DNA from: Artemisia argyi
Lineage: Eukaryota > Streptophyta > Magnoliopsida > Asterales > Asteraceae
DNA: 64,000 nucleotides
NCBI GenBank assembly: GCA_030686995.1
Contig: CM060709.1
Coordinates: 303,381,357-303,445,356 of the forward strand
Reading direction: 5' to 3'
Positions 25,950 through 37,479 of the stretch are shown in pieces. The stretch's first letter is position 1. Every line of letters starts with the position of its first letter. The translations under genes were made by a program, and so were the position numbers. The notes under the pieces are model-generated. The model did not search any database, was not told the origin of the DNA, and worked only from the letters and a program-made list of their open reading frames with translations.

Positions 25950-26089
25950 CTCAACTCCATAGCAAGTGTGAATATAAACGATTCAGTTTCACAGAGAACA
26001 AGACCATTCACAATCGGCCAGAGAAGTGAAAATTGAAAGTTGATTTACTGTTGTTTCTGAAACCATTGTCTCCATCTTCCCCTACTCCA

Positions 26090-29000
26090 ATGGCACTCAA
26101 CAATAACCTTTGTATCTCCATTTTTCTTTTGTTTTCTTGTGTTGCCACCCTCATCACCTCCTCTCAAGGTTAGAACACTCTCTTTCTCTATATACTTATC
26201 TATTTATGTGTTCTTTTAGCAGAACTCACAATGTTTTTGGTACTATAATATGATAAGAGTTGTTTTTATTTGGTGATATTTTTTTGATGTTGTTGGCATA
26301 ATCACATAAAGGTGGTAACTTTCCAAAAAGATTTATGGATGGTTAATTTGCTTTTTCAAGCAAATTAAGATATGGGTTGTGGCTATTTGATTGCTTGCTT
26401 AAGGTTGCCTTGTTTAATTTGTGGAAATCTGAGATTGATGTTTTTGGCATAAAAGGTGGCAACTTTGCTAAACAAATTAGTCCAATATATTTTCTGGGTT
26501 TATATTCATGGCTCAAAAAGATTTAAGTTTTTGTCACAAAACATGTAGATTTCGTGATGTGGTTTTTTTTACTTCATTTCATTTTTAGGGTCGCCGGATT
26601 ATTTTTGATTCCGGTAGAAATAAATTCCATGTACTTCTATGCTCTAACCTTTATGTTGAGAATATTACATATTACAAGTAGGTAAAAATATTAAAGTGCC
26701 GTTGACCTTTTTCTTGACATTTTATACGTGTATTAATTTCTATTTTATCATCGCCAAATGTCTATTTTTGTTTCAAATAATTCATCAACTTCCATTTTTG
26801 TTTTTCCATTTCATGGATATCGATGACACCGTCTAATTTATTTGTTGCACAAGTAATACGTACTGTGTGCATTTTATAAGTGTAAACTTCAACACCTTAC
26901 TTCAACAGTTTATTAGTTGCCCACTAAAAGGCTTAGTTCTAAAATTTTTATGATTGTTTGTGTTTGGCAAAAATATCAGTAGTAGCAATGATAATAGCAG
27001 TAAGCTGTAGCAGTGAGCAGTAGTTGTATATTTCTATAAAAACGTTTGTTAACGTAATTGTAGTTGTAATTCTAATGTGTAAAACAACTCCTAAATGCTC
27101 AACGCTCCTAACTACTTCATGGAGCGTTGTAAAAGGAGCATTACGAAAAAAAAAATAGATAAAGCTACTTACGCTTGCCAAACGAACATTAAAAATCTTA
27201 ACGCTCAACGCTTAATGCTCACCTCTCTTAAATGCTTCTAAACGCTCTAGGCAAAATCACTTTAACTGTCTTTCAAAAAAAAAAAATTAATTGTTACTCT
27301 TTCACAAGTCACAAGGCAATGTCTTGTTTATCTAGTGAACATTTATCTTTTAACAAAAAAAAACTTATATTACTATATAAGATTGATAAATATTCTCTTA
27401 CGAAATAAATTGAGAAGAAGCAAAATATATATAGTTGGCACTTTGGGAAAAGAAATCCTTGAATGTCGAAACAAGAACATTTAATATGTAGTAACATAAC
27501 TTAACTTATACGATGCAGGTGACTACAAGTTATGGCAAGATGAGTATCCATTCATCAGAAAAGCTAGCACATTTTCATCATCATCTTCATCAAAGTCAAC
27601 TCGATCCAACGGTGAAAAAAAAGAATATGATTATATAGTTGTAGGTGGTGGCACAGCAGGATGTCCATTGGCAGCAACACTGTCACAAAATTACAGTGTG
27701 TTAATACTAGAAAGAGGTGGTGTCCCTTTTACAAACCGAAATGTGTCATTCTTGTCAAATTTCCATCTTACACTTGCGGATACTTCTGATGAATCTGCTT
27801 CACAATATTTTATATCGACCGATGGTGTGTTTAATGCTCGAGCTAGAGTTTTAGGTGGTGGTAGTTCTATTAATGCCGGATTTTACACACGAGCTAGCCC
27901 AAGGTACATCTATTTACTTACATGTCGCGATTTTAGTTAGTATTGTGTTTGGTGATTGTGACTTGCATGTGAATGTCATTTACAACCATAATGATATTAT
28001 ACGTATAAAGTTGATTTCAAAAAGTTGCATACAAATCTTAAGTTACATGGTTCCTTTGGGTTGATTGCTTGAACAAAATTGCATTGGTAGAGATTGTAGA
28101 ACTTGTGGAACAAGTGAAAACAAGTAACATTTTTTCGAGTTAGAAACATGTAGTCAATCCCATAAACATTTATTCGTCCATATCTATATAACATTTACGT
28201 TAAAAAATTATATTACACTACACCACAAAAGACATTTAGAGACGGAAACGATTAGCGACAACAAGATGTCATCACTAAAGGTTAAGCAGGGCCCACAACT
28301 TTCAACGCTTTACACAAATGTTTGACTGATTTTTTTGTGACAACCGGTTTGTCGTCACTAAAAGTGAGTTATGCATAAATCTGTATTTTTCATAAGCTAG
28401 CGTGGGACCCTCGTTTTTGTGACAACCTCTATTTGTCGCTAAAAGTTGAATTCAATTAAAAAAATTATTTAAAATTTATTTATATCGTTAAAATTATCTT
28501 TTAAAATTATATAAATTGGTTTATTCACAAAATTAATTTTTTGTTAACCTATTAAAATTATTTTTATAGTAGAAGTGTGTTTAAAATTATTTAAAATTGT
28601 TAAGATTAATTTTAAAAGATATATAAATTAGTTTATTCAAAATAAAAATACTATGTAATATTTTACTAAGGTATTAAGTGGATCGATTTCTATTTAAAAT
28701 TGTTTTTAAAATTATTTATAATTATTAAAACAAATTTTAAAAAATAATAAATTAGTCGAGATGATATTGATATACATGATATGTTAAATGGGTGAGTCAA
28801 TATGATATTGAAATACATTAAATGTTAAACGGGTGAGTCGAAATGATATTGTTATACAAGTTATGTTAAACGGATGAGTCGAGATTTTATGAATATACAT
28901 AATATGTTAAACGTGTAAGTCTAGACGGTATAGATATGCATAACATGTTAAATGGATGATTCGAGATGATATTGTTATACATAATATGCTACACGGATGA

Positions 29001-29855
29001 GTCGACATACATAACATTTTAAAAGGATGAGTCGAGTTGCTATTGATATACATATATAACATGTTAAACGAATTAGTCGAGATGCTATGGATATGCATAA
29101 CATGCTAAACGGATGAGTCGAGATACAATGAATATAAATAACATGTTAAACGGATAAGTCGAGATACAATGGATATAAATAACATGTTAAACGGATGAGT
29201 CGAGATACTATGGATATAAATAAGAGGTTAAGATGAGTAAATATGCTATGGATATGCATAACATGTTAAACGGATGAGTCGAGTTGTTATTGATATGCAT
29301 AACATGTTAAACGAATGAGTCGAGATGCTATGAATATGCATAACATGTTAAACGGATGAGTCGAGATGCTATGGATATGCATAACATGTTAAACAGATGA
29401 GTAGAGATGCTATGGATATAAATAAGAGGTTAAACGGATGAGTCGATATGCTATGGATACGCATAACATGTTAAACGGATGAGTCGAGTTGCTATTGATA
29501 TGCATAACATGTTAAACGATGAGTCGAGATGTTATAGATATGCATAACATGTTGCCTGATCATCCACCAAAACTTCTCGCCAAAATTTCCCACCAAAAGT
29601 TTTGCGTCAAAACTTCCTACTAAAATATATATTTTTTACCATATATAACAGCTAGCATATATGCTCTTATCCTCACAAACACATTATATACTCTCTTTTC
29701 CTTACAACCACCAACAACACACTGTTATCATGAAGATGGCGCAATTTGAAACTATTGCTTGTCTTGTGGACAAGGCGATGTAGTTCTATGAGAATCGCAT
29801 CAACCTGACACCCGTGGTAAACTACACGTGGTATATAAATAATTTAGTTAGTTGT

Positions 29856-29886
<31 letters not shown>

Positions 29887-31306
29887 TCTTTAACAACCTC
29901 GGTCAAAGGATTATGGATGTGATTTTTTTAATAGAAAGAGAAATGACGCCGTTTAATGACCGGTTCTCCTAGAGCTTCAATGCCTCCAACTTATTCCGTA
30001 TGACCTTCAAGAACTACAACTTACTCTGCAAGACCTTCAACATCAATCCTTAATGCATAGTGCTCAAATTGCATCAAATTGAATCACAAAATAAAGGTAA
30101 TCGAGAAAATGCTAGAAATGTATGTGCATCCCAACAACCACACAGTTGATTCAGCTGCCCTATTTCACGACCTTTATAATGACATGAACAATCTTGGTTT
30201 GGAGTAATTCATATGCTTTAATGTTTAAACTTTTATCGATCTGTAATGTAATTCGTACGTTTTAATGTTTGAACTTTTATCGATCTGTAATGTAGTTCAT
30301 ATGCTTTCATGTTGAATGTTTATCGATTTGTAATGTAATTCCGTATGCTTTAATTAAGGGATAATTGTCTAGAAATGTATTCAACTTAACGCTTTTTCTT
30401 TTGTTGCATACTCAACTTTTAATTTCCTTTTGTTGTGTATCAAACTCTTTAATCTTTATTATTGTATGTATCATTCTTTTAATAATTCTTATTGTATGTA
30501 TCATTAGTGTTAAGTGTTCTATTTGTTAAGAGTTAAATACATTTTTGGTCCTTGTGGTTTGCCGGGTGTAACACTTTTAGTCCATTTGTTTGTCCTTGTT
30601 AAGAGTTAAAAGCAACAACCACTACCACCACCACCAATCACCACCACCACCCACTGCCATTACCACCATACACTAGCGCCACACACCACCACTTACCACA
30701 ACCACTACCAATCACTGCCACCACCCACCACCACCTACTGCCACCACCGCCACCCACCACTACAAATCACCACCACCATGCACCACCGCCACCCACTACC
30801 ACCAACGTTGGTAGTGGCATAGGTGACGATGGTGAGTAGTGGTTGTAAGCGGTGATGGCGTTGGTGGCAGTGGGTGGCAGTGGATGGTGGTGGTGCGTGG
30901 TGATAGTAATAGGTAGTGGTGGTGGTACGTCGTGGGGAATGGTGGTGGTGGTAGTGGGTGGTGGTGGTGGTAGTTGGGGATGGGTGGCGGTGTAAGCAGT
31001 GGGTGGCGATGTTGTGTGGTGGTGATTGGTAGTGGTGGTTATAAGTGGTAGGTGGTGGTGGGTGGTTGTGGTGGGTGGCGATAATGGCAGTGGGTGGTGG
31101 TGGTGAATGGCGGTGGTGATTGGTGGTTGTGGTGGTAAGTGGTGTGAGGTGGGTAGTGCATGGTGATGGTGATTGGTGGTGGTGGTGGGTGGCGGTGGTG
31201 GATGACGGTGATGGGTGGTGGTGGCGGTGGTGGGCTTAACACACGACAAAGACAAGAACAAACATCGCTCATTCACTTTATTTTTTATTTTTTTATTATT
31301 TATTAC

Positions 31307-31349
<43 letters not shown>

Positions 31350-31627
31350 TTGCTGATACTTCCCACTTTGCTAAAACCTACACCACCATTCCCCTCCCTT
31401 TCATTCTTTTGCTTGATGAAATATTCAAATAAAGCTTCAAGATTTGTTATCCTCATTCCCAGTTCATCGCCTTTTAATAACTTGCTTTCACTATCACCGG
31501 CCAACACCTCTCTTATGGCTTTTTCCATGACCATTTCAGAATAACATCTCTCATCCACGAGCTAATGCTCTTATAAGAACCATATTCATAAATAATTCAT
31601 TGCCATGTGTATTAAGAACTTCATAAA

Positions 31628-31679
<52 letters not shown>

Positions 31680-34600
31680 CTCGTTTAGTGTTAAATGCCG
31701 ACGACAATTTGTCGTCAGTAAATTTCTCGTAGCTAGCTCTCCTGATTCTTGTAGTGAACAACAACAACGATAATATATTAAACAACAATAACAATAATAG
31801 TGGGGTTGGAGGGGCATAATTCACCTTGAACGGCTAGGGATGCGATTAAAGGTTGTTGTTTCAATTGAACTATTAGAACCAAAGCGAAAGATATTAAGGC
31901 AGTGGTAGGAGAACTCGAATTAGACTAGGGATTTGGTTCAGATACCAACCATACAAAAACTATCAAGTAGTAAGCTTGGGATTCTAATCGATAAGTTTGG
32001 TGTAACTATGATAACTTGAACCCAATCAAATATAAGAATAAGCTTGCTTGGTGGATGGTATTCATGTTTTAGGTTAGTACAAGCTTTTGGAAATATTAGG
32101 ACAATGCACATTAACGTTAACACGTTAAATAACAACAATAACACAATAAAGCATATGTGGATATGCATTTTAATAATTAAAATTATTTTTAATTAGTTTA
32201 TTTCATTTTTATAATTTAAATTATCTTTTAATTACTTTTTATTAGTTTAAATCATTTATAAATAATTTTAAATTTATTTAAATCTTTTTTAAAATTATCT
32301 TTAATTAATTTAAATTATTTTTAATTAATTTAGATACATTAGTTGAAAAAATAGGATGCACTTTTGGCTAAAACACGTATGAACCAAAAATTAATTTCCC
32401 TCCCACACAATTACTTTATCCCGCCAAATCAAAACCAAAAAGCAAAATCACTATCTTTGTGTGCTATCTCATCTCACTTCACATAAAACATACACAAATT
32501 AAAAACCTAGATCTAAATACGCACAAAAAACCACCACATCATATCCACAAAATTAACCACCACACACACACCACCACCACACAGCCGTACCACCGCCACA
32601 CAGCCGTGTACCACCACCATCACAACCGGTCAACACATTTAGTTTACAGGTTTGTGTCTTAATTTTAACATTTTTTTTTTTATTATTTTTGTTCATTGTT
32701 TATATAGATCTGTGGTTGTGTAGTACCACCGCTCGCCGCCGCTACCGACCACCACCACCTGCTGCCATCTCGTCTGCCGACAACCACAACCAGTAACCAC
32801 CACTCATTAAAGGGTTGTATTTTAATTATTTTTAATTTTAGTTTGTTTATATGTATAGATTTGTGTTTGTGTTTGTAAATTTGTGTTATTTTATAGATTT
32901 GTGGTTGTTTATGTTTGTGTAAAAGGCACAACCGCGGCCGCTGCCGGACCACAGCCGTCTGCTGTCGTCGTCTCGCCTGCTGCCACCAACCAGCCACCAC
33001 ATCCGACCACCAATAAATATAAAGGTTTATTTGTTTTTTGTTTTATTTTTGTTTATTTAGTTTGTAAAATACTTGTATATAATTTGCGTTTGTGTTTCTA
33101 AATAACTTGTGTTTGTGTTTGTAATATTTGAAAATGATTTGTGTATTTGTTTGTACTCGAACTCAGAATCTAAGGTACGGGAGTAAAGTGACTGTAGGAC
33201 GCAACAATCTAAGTTGCATCAGGTAACTATTTATCTAACATAATGATCATGTTTTCAATTGTGTTGAATGGAAAAGTGATTGCTGATATGATATTTGTTG
33301 GGAGAAGCTAAGTTTAGGGAATAATGCATGCATTGATATATAGTGTTGGGCCTTCTGTTTCTAGATTGAATAGATACATCGATGATTCACTCGTTTGTTG
33401 CAGTTTAGGAGTGTCAATATATAAGAGTAAATGTATTGCTATATCGAACTTTGATCTCATTGATGATCCTTAGTGTGGATAGATATTGTTTAAGTAGAGT
33501 TTACGCTAGTATTTCCGCTAATGAACGAGCAAGATTGTGGTGCTAGTTACAGAGGCTTTGAAGTAAATATTAATACTTCCCTAGAAACATGATTTGGACT
33601 CGGTGCACTGAGAAAAGATAGACAACTAGCAACTTGTTACCTTTCCCTTTTATTTTTTTTTCTTTATTACAAATCTAACTTCTTGTGATGCTATGACTAT
33701 ATTTTCACTGAAAAAATGACATTTCTCACTAAAGTATTAGTGCTATCTTGTTTGAAGCAGCTTGGTACAACTAATAAGTACTTTTGAGAACCAAACAGCT
33801 AATGCTTTTCAGCTTATATAAGCTGTTTTGACCAGCTTATGTATAAATTATTATTGCAATTATTAAGAGACAAATTGCTTAGTTCGTCACTTGGGTAAAG
33901 GTTAGTAATTACTGAACAGGTCATAGATGGTATAAGAACTTAACCACTTAGCAATTTGAAACATAAAACTTTAAACCAAAGAGCAAGGAATTACCTTAAA
34001 AAGTGTATTGTCCCGTTGGTAAGACGTGTATTGCGTGTTAGTGCCATCCTGTTTATGTTTGTTAACTTTTTTATTTTCTTGAACTACGTAGGGAGACTTT
34101 GGTGGTTACCGTCTGATCTTTTATCCCGGAAGTAGTAGCTGGATTGTACGTGGTGATGGTGATGGTACCTGTGATTTAGATGATGATTTGGATGATGCTG
34201 GTGACTAGTAGGGATATAGTATGCAATTTGTATTTGTGTTGACATTCTTTGGTTATTTTCGTTCTTGTATTAGTTTTTAGGTTGATTGTATCGTTATATA
34301 TCAAATATTATGACTTCGTTTGGTTGTTTTGAAATGAATAAGTAGACCGGTTTATTTTGTATCCTAGTTTTGGGTTATTTACGCATTTGGTTTTGGTAGA
34401 TTTTTTTTGAAAAATATTCCTGGAAAAAATTTGGAATAGCAGCTCCTGCTGTATTTTTTTTGGATGTGCAGGCACCTTTGGTGACGACATTGTTGTCGCT
34501 AAAGGTGGGTTGTTGTCGACGCTAAAAAACAAACCGCCAAATTTAAATAATATTATTTTAGTTATTTATATTTATATAATAAAAAGATAATTAAAATAAA

Positions 34601-37479
34601 TAAAATAGGAAAATAGCATTAGTGACGACGCTTGTTGTTGCTAAAGATGAGGGCCCCATTTTGGTCAAGGATTTTGGTTGAAAATTAGTGGGTCCCATGC
34701 TTTGTCGCCAAAAGTAGAAAGCTGTTGTCACAAAAACTTTCTGTGACGGACTATAGGCGACAACTCTTTGGGTGACAACCCTTTGTCGCCAAAAGCATTA
34801 GGGACAACAAAAATCCACTTTTGGCGACGACACTGTCTGTGGCTAAAAGTGGTTTATGTTGTAGTGTTACTAAATGTTAGAATAGCAATTTTAGATCATA
34901 CAGTTTAGAAATACATCACAATTTTGCAGTAACTACACCCATTGTGAGCTAAATTTTCTGCCCATTTAATAGAAATAAAAGTATTTGCACGTTTATAAAT
35001 AAAAAATGTATTTAGTGTTACACTATAGTTGGGCTTGTCACGTATCTAGCAGATTAAGACCTTTAGCCAACTCATGTCATTTGGGCCTACATTTAATACT
35101 AATGGGCTTTATTTCAAAATTATTTTCATCTTTTTTTCTTTCCATTTTTGGGTTTGGAAAATAATGATACATTGGTTTTGATAGTGATACATAGGTTCAA
35201 ATGTTCAATGGACCACCGATAAGGCGATAACTATGTACTATGTTTTTGTGACCCCTCAAAAAAGAAAAGAGATTAATATTGTGACATACAATTTTTAGTT
35301 CATTAATTTCACCCCATCCAAGTATGTTGGTATAAATATTCCAACCAAACAAAATTCCCTGTGAAAGTTAGCAATAAAAAAGAGAAACCGACCCTCTAGC
35401 ATTAGTCTGATTAAAGGGTCAGGATTTGAACCTATGACTTTCGCTTCACGCTGTATGTCCCTTAACATTGAGCCACCATTGCGGAAACTATGATAGATTG
35501 GTGTATTACAGTGTTACACAATAATAACTTATGACACTTGGTCTTAAATATTAAGAGTAGATTTGCATATATATATTTTGTAGGGCATACTATATTTATA
35601 ATGTCAAGTTAGACATGGAATACAAAACTGTATAAAAGTTGATTTATTGTTTGGGGTTATTTAAGTCGTTTTGGTGATATATGGCTTAATTCTTGAGTTT
35701 GAACAAATTCATTTTGGTGCAGTTATGTTAAAAGGGCAGGATGGGATGCAAAATTGGTGAATGAATCATACCCATGGGTCGAAAAACAAATTGTGCACCA
35801 ACCCATTTTCGAACCATGGCAAAGAGCCGTTCGAGATGGTCTTGTGGAAGCTGGTATAGCACCAAACAATGGTTTCACCTATGACCACTTGTATGGTACA
35901 AAAGTTGGTGGGACAATATTTGATAAATATGGTCGCCGACACACCTCTGCAGAGCTACTAGCCTCTGCCAATGCTCAAAACCTTGATGTTTTAGTTCATG
36001 CCCGAGCTCAAAAAATAGTTTTTGACACAACCGGTATGTATTAGCTATTATAATGATTGCATTTACACTTATTCTAAATAGACAACATATTTTAGTGATA
36101 AAGACATATAGCGATGTTCTTTTTACTGTCTTATGTGTTGCTAATCATACATAACTTTTCTACTATAGGTAAAAAGCCGAGGGCGGTTGGGGTTATTTTC
36201 AAAGACGAATATGGTATACAACACAAGGCCGTTATCTCAAGGAGGCGAAAGAGTGAGATCATAGTAACATGCGGTGCCATAGGAAGCCCACAACTACTAA
36301 TGCTAAGTGGAATAGGGCCAAGGGCTGATCTTGAAAAGATGAACATTTCGGTGGTGCATGATAACAAGTTTGTTGGGAAAAATATGGCTGACAACCCGTT
36401 GAACACAGTTTTTGTCCCGTTTAACAGACCTGTCAAGCAGTCTCTGATTGAAACCGTTGGGATCACGAAGATGGGTGTGTACATTGAAGCAAGCAGCGGG
36501 TTTAGTCAGTCTTCAGATAGCATTCATTGCCACCATGGCCTTGCATCAGCTGAGGTAATATACTTGCACGTTCTTCAGCAATTCGATATATAATACCTAA
36601 TACTTTTTCTTAGGTTTATGCTAAGCGTTTGCAGACTTGTGTATAAATTAATGAGTCAAAAATGTTTTCTAAACGTCTACTGATAACAGATTGGTCAACT
36701 TTCAACTATTCCTCCAAAAAGACGGACACAAGAAGCTATTGAAGCTTTTAAACGAAACAAGAAGGATATCCCACATGAAGCATTCCACGGGGGTTTCATT
36801 TTAGAAAAACTGGCTCAGCCTAAGTCAAGAGGACAACTAATCTTAAACAACACAAATGTCGACGACAATCCAATCATCACATTTAACTACTTTAGCCATC
36901 CAAAAGACCTCCAACAATGCGTGAGAGGGATGCGCGTTGTTGAAAAACTCGTGAAGTCTAGACCATTCCTTGATTTCACAAAACAAGACGAAGCAACATT
37001 CGAAAGATTGCTTAATATGAGTGTCACTGCAAACATTAACATGATACCACGACACACAAATGACACAAAGTCACTTAAGCAATTTTGTAGAGACACCGTG
37101 ATCTCCATCTGGCACTACCATGGCGGGTGCCATGTAGGCCAGGTGGTGAACAAGGATTACATTGTCAGTGGGGTCCATAGATTACGAGTAATAGACGGGT
37201 CTACTTTCAGCTTATCCCCAGGCACTAATCCACAAGCGACAGTTATGATGTTGGGCAGGTACCATTTGTTTTTATTATTAGAAGATCGTTTAGAGTAGTT
37301 GGCCTAATACAATTGCACTTGTGCCAACTACTCTAAACTATCGTCTAATATTTCTTAACCGTAAACTCATCTATGAAATATTTGTACCTAGTACATTGTT
37401 ATTGACATGGATATGGTAATGCAGGTACATGGGAGTGAAGATTTTAAGGGACAGATTAGGAACATCTGCGGGTGTATGA
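26090..37479 (+). CDS. HTH-like: HOTHEAD-like GMC oxidoreductase (6 exons, 594 aa)
   Basis: FAD-dependent glucose-methanol-choline oxidoreductase of the plant HOTHEAD / mandelonitrile-lyase-like group. Exons: 26090-26168, 27519-27903, 35723-36033, 36169-36554, 36690-37258, 37425-37479. All introns are GT-AG and phases join into 594 codons, the length I recall for Arabidopsis HOTHEAD. Residues 1-26 are a signal peptide (hydrophobic ISIFLLFSCVATLI). The FAD-binding Rossmann motif GGGTAG is at 69-74; GMC signature 1 (RVLGGGSSINAGFYTRAS) ends exon 2; signature 2 (GAIGSPQLLMLSGIG) is at 294-308. The C-terminal catalytic region has WHYHGGCH (528-535) and GTNPQ (565-569). Family members are linked to cuticle omega-hydroxy fatty acid oxidation and organ separation; the substrate here is inferred. 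Intron 2 is 7.8 kb and carries a CACTA element. The 3' end is duplicated at 46297-52450. No internal stops were found. Confidence 0.93.
26951..27188. mobile_element. PIF/Harbinger-like MITE in intron 1
   Basis: Inverted ends TGATTGTTTGTGTTTGGCAA and the complement of TTGCCAAACGAACA, flanked by TTA on both sides (26948-26950 and 27189-27191). It lies wholly within intron 1 of the HOTHEAD-like gene and encodes nothing. Confidence 0.65.
28757..29552. repeat. 41-bp minisatellite, about 19 copies
   Basis: Consensus contains GATATGCATAACATGTTAAA then CGGATGAGTCGAGATGCTATG. Units vary by substitution and small deletion; some carry ATATAAATAAGAGG. The early copies (before about 29080) are more divergent than the later ones, which suggests expansion at the right-hand side. 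It lies inside the CACTA element. Confidence 0.9.
29857..29883. repeat. (AT)n microsatellite
   Basis: About 13 uninterrupted AT units within the CACTA element. Confidence 0.9.
30094..30207 (+). pseudogene. Coding-like fragment inside the CACTA element, function unknown
   Basis: Thirty-eight codons open to a TAA stop, reading KVIEKMLEMYVHPN, then NHTVDSAALFHDLYNDMNNL. The acidic and hydrophobic spacing and third-base pattern look like a real protein C-terminus rather than chance. Upstream sequence from about 29730 (MKMAQFETIACLVDKAM) also looks coding but is broken by stops. I do not recognise a family. It could be a decayed element gene or a captured host exon. Confidence 0.35.
30610..31240. 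repeat. CAC/GTG trinucleotide repeat with strand switch
   Basis: Imperfect CCACCA repeats occupy 30610-30797. At about 30805 the sequence switches to GGTGGT repeats, which continue to 31240. The two halves are complementary, so the region could fold back over up to about 190 bp. Long H/P/T-rich or G/V-rich frames here (including one to 31558) are products of the repeat. Confidence 0.85.
31307..31349. repeat. (TTA)n microsatellite
   Basis: About 14 consecutive ATT/TTA units within the CACTA element. Confidence 0.9.
31357..31620 (-). pseudogene. Captured or decayed coding fragment, two frames
   Basis: On the - strand, 31558 to about 31360 encodes VDERCYSEMVMEKAIREVLA and continues for about 50 more residues with a normal amino-acid mix. 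Immediately upstream (31620-31551) another frame reads FYEVLNTHGNELFMNMVLIR. Together they look like one protein with a frameshift at about 31555. A poly(T) tract lies upstream and a TTA microsatellite downstream. I do not recognise the family. Capture of a host exon by a CACTA element is one explanation. Confidence 0.4.
31630..31679. repeat. Poly(T) tract, 50 bp
   Basis: Uninterrupted T run beside the terminus of the nested CACTA element. Confidence 0.9.
31687..31756. mobile_element. End of a second, nested CACTA element
   Basis: The segment ends ...GATTCTTGTAGTG, whose complement CACTACAAGAATC is the classic CACTA terminus. Just inside it is a GACGACAATTTGTCGTC palindrome of the subterminal type. 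This terminus differs from those of the host element at 28216-34866. A matching left end was not found, so the nested element is truncated or its other end is altered. Confidence 0.6.
31757..34440. other. CACTA interior, no recognisable gene
   Basis: AT-rich stretches (32160-32340) and CCACCACCACAC / GTGGTGG tracts (32540-33000). Short frames here are low complexity. No transposase motif was identified. Confidence 0.5.
35380..35490 (-). mobile_element. tRNA-like SINE fragment in intron 2
   Basis: On the - strand a near-perfect B box, GGTTCAAATCC (35421-35432), follows an A-box-like TGGCTCAATGTTAAGG (35459-35474) at a spacing compatible with an RNA polymerase III promoter. The flanks do not fold into a cloverleaf and no target duplication was identified. 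A SINE or decayed tRNA-like sequence is the best reading. Confidence 0.5.
37276..37350 (+). ncRNA. Hairpin in the last intron of the HOTHEAD-like gene
   Basis: Two 28-nt arms (37276-37303 and 37323-37350) pair at 26 of 28 positions around a 19-nt loop. The core AGAGTAGTTGGC / GCCAACTACTCT is perfect. It lies in intron 5 between exons 5 and 6. It could be a miRNA-like precursor or a tiny foldback transposon. The shape is certain from the sequence; a role is inference. Confidence 0.4.

Larger units (their letters stand above)
28216..34866. mobile_element. CACTA (En/Spm) element, 6.65 kb, in intron 2
   Basis: Ends CACTACACCACAAAAGACAT and the complement of ...ATGTTGTAGTG form the CACTA inverted termini. 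TTA flanks both sides (28213-28215 and 34867-34869), the 3-bp duplication of this superfamily. Subterminal motifs of the type GTCGC(C/T)AAAAG and GGCGACAA recur near both ends (28240-28450 and 34460-34850), as expected of transposase-binding sites. No TNP-type transposase is recognisable, so it is non-autonomous. The interior carries a minisatellite, several microsatellites, one end of a second CACTA element and two coding-like fragments. The element makes up most of intron 2 yet leaves the exon frame intact. Confidence 0.88.

Noticed and set aside
28757..29552. CRISPR-like regular repeat
   Set aside because: Units are contiguous 41-bp tandem repeats with no unique spacers, in a plant intron.
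30767..31558. 263-codon open frame on the - strand
   Set aside because: Most of it is H/P/T-rich translation of the GGTGGT repeat and the TTA microsatellite; only the first 65 or so codons look like protein, and these are listed as a fragment.
35380..35490. tRNA gene candidate
   Set aside because: A and B boxes are present but no cloverleaf or anticodon stem can be formed; better read as a SINE-like relic.
36131..37108. Antisense frames over HOTHEAD exons 4 and 5
   Set aside because: Shadow frames of the real coding exons.
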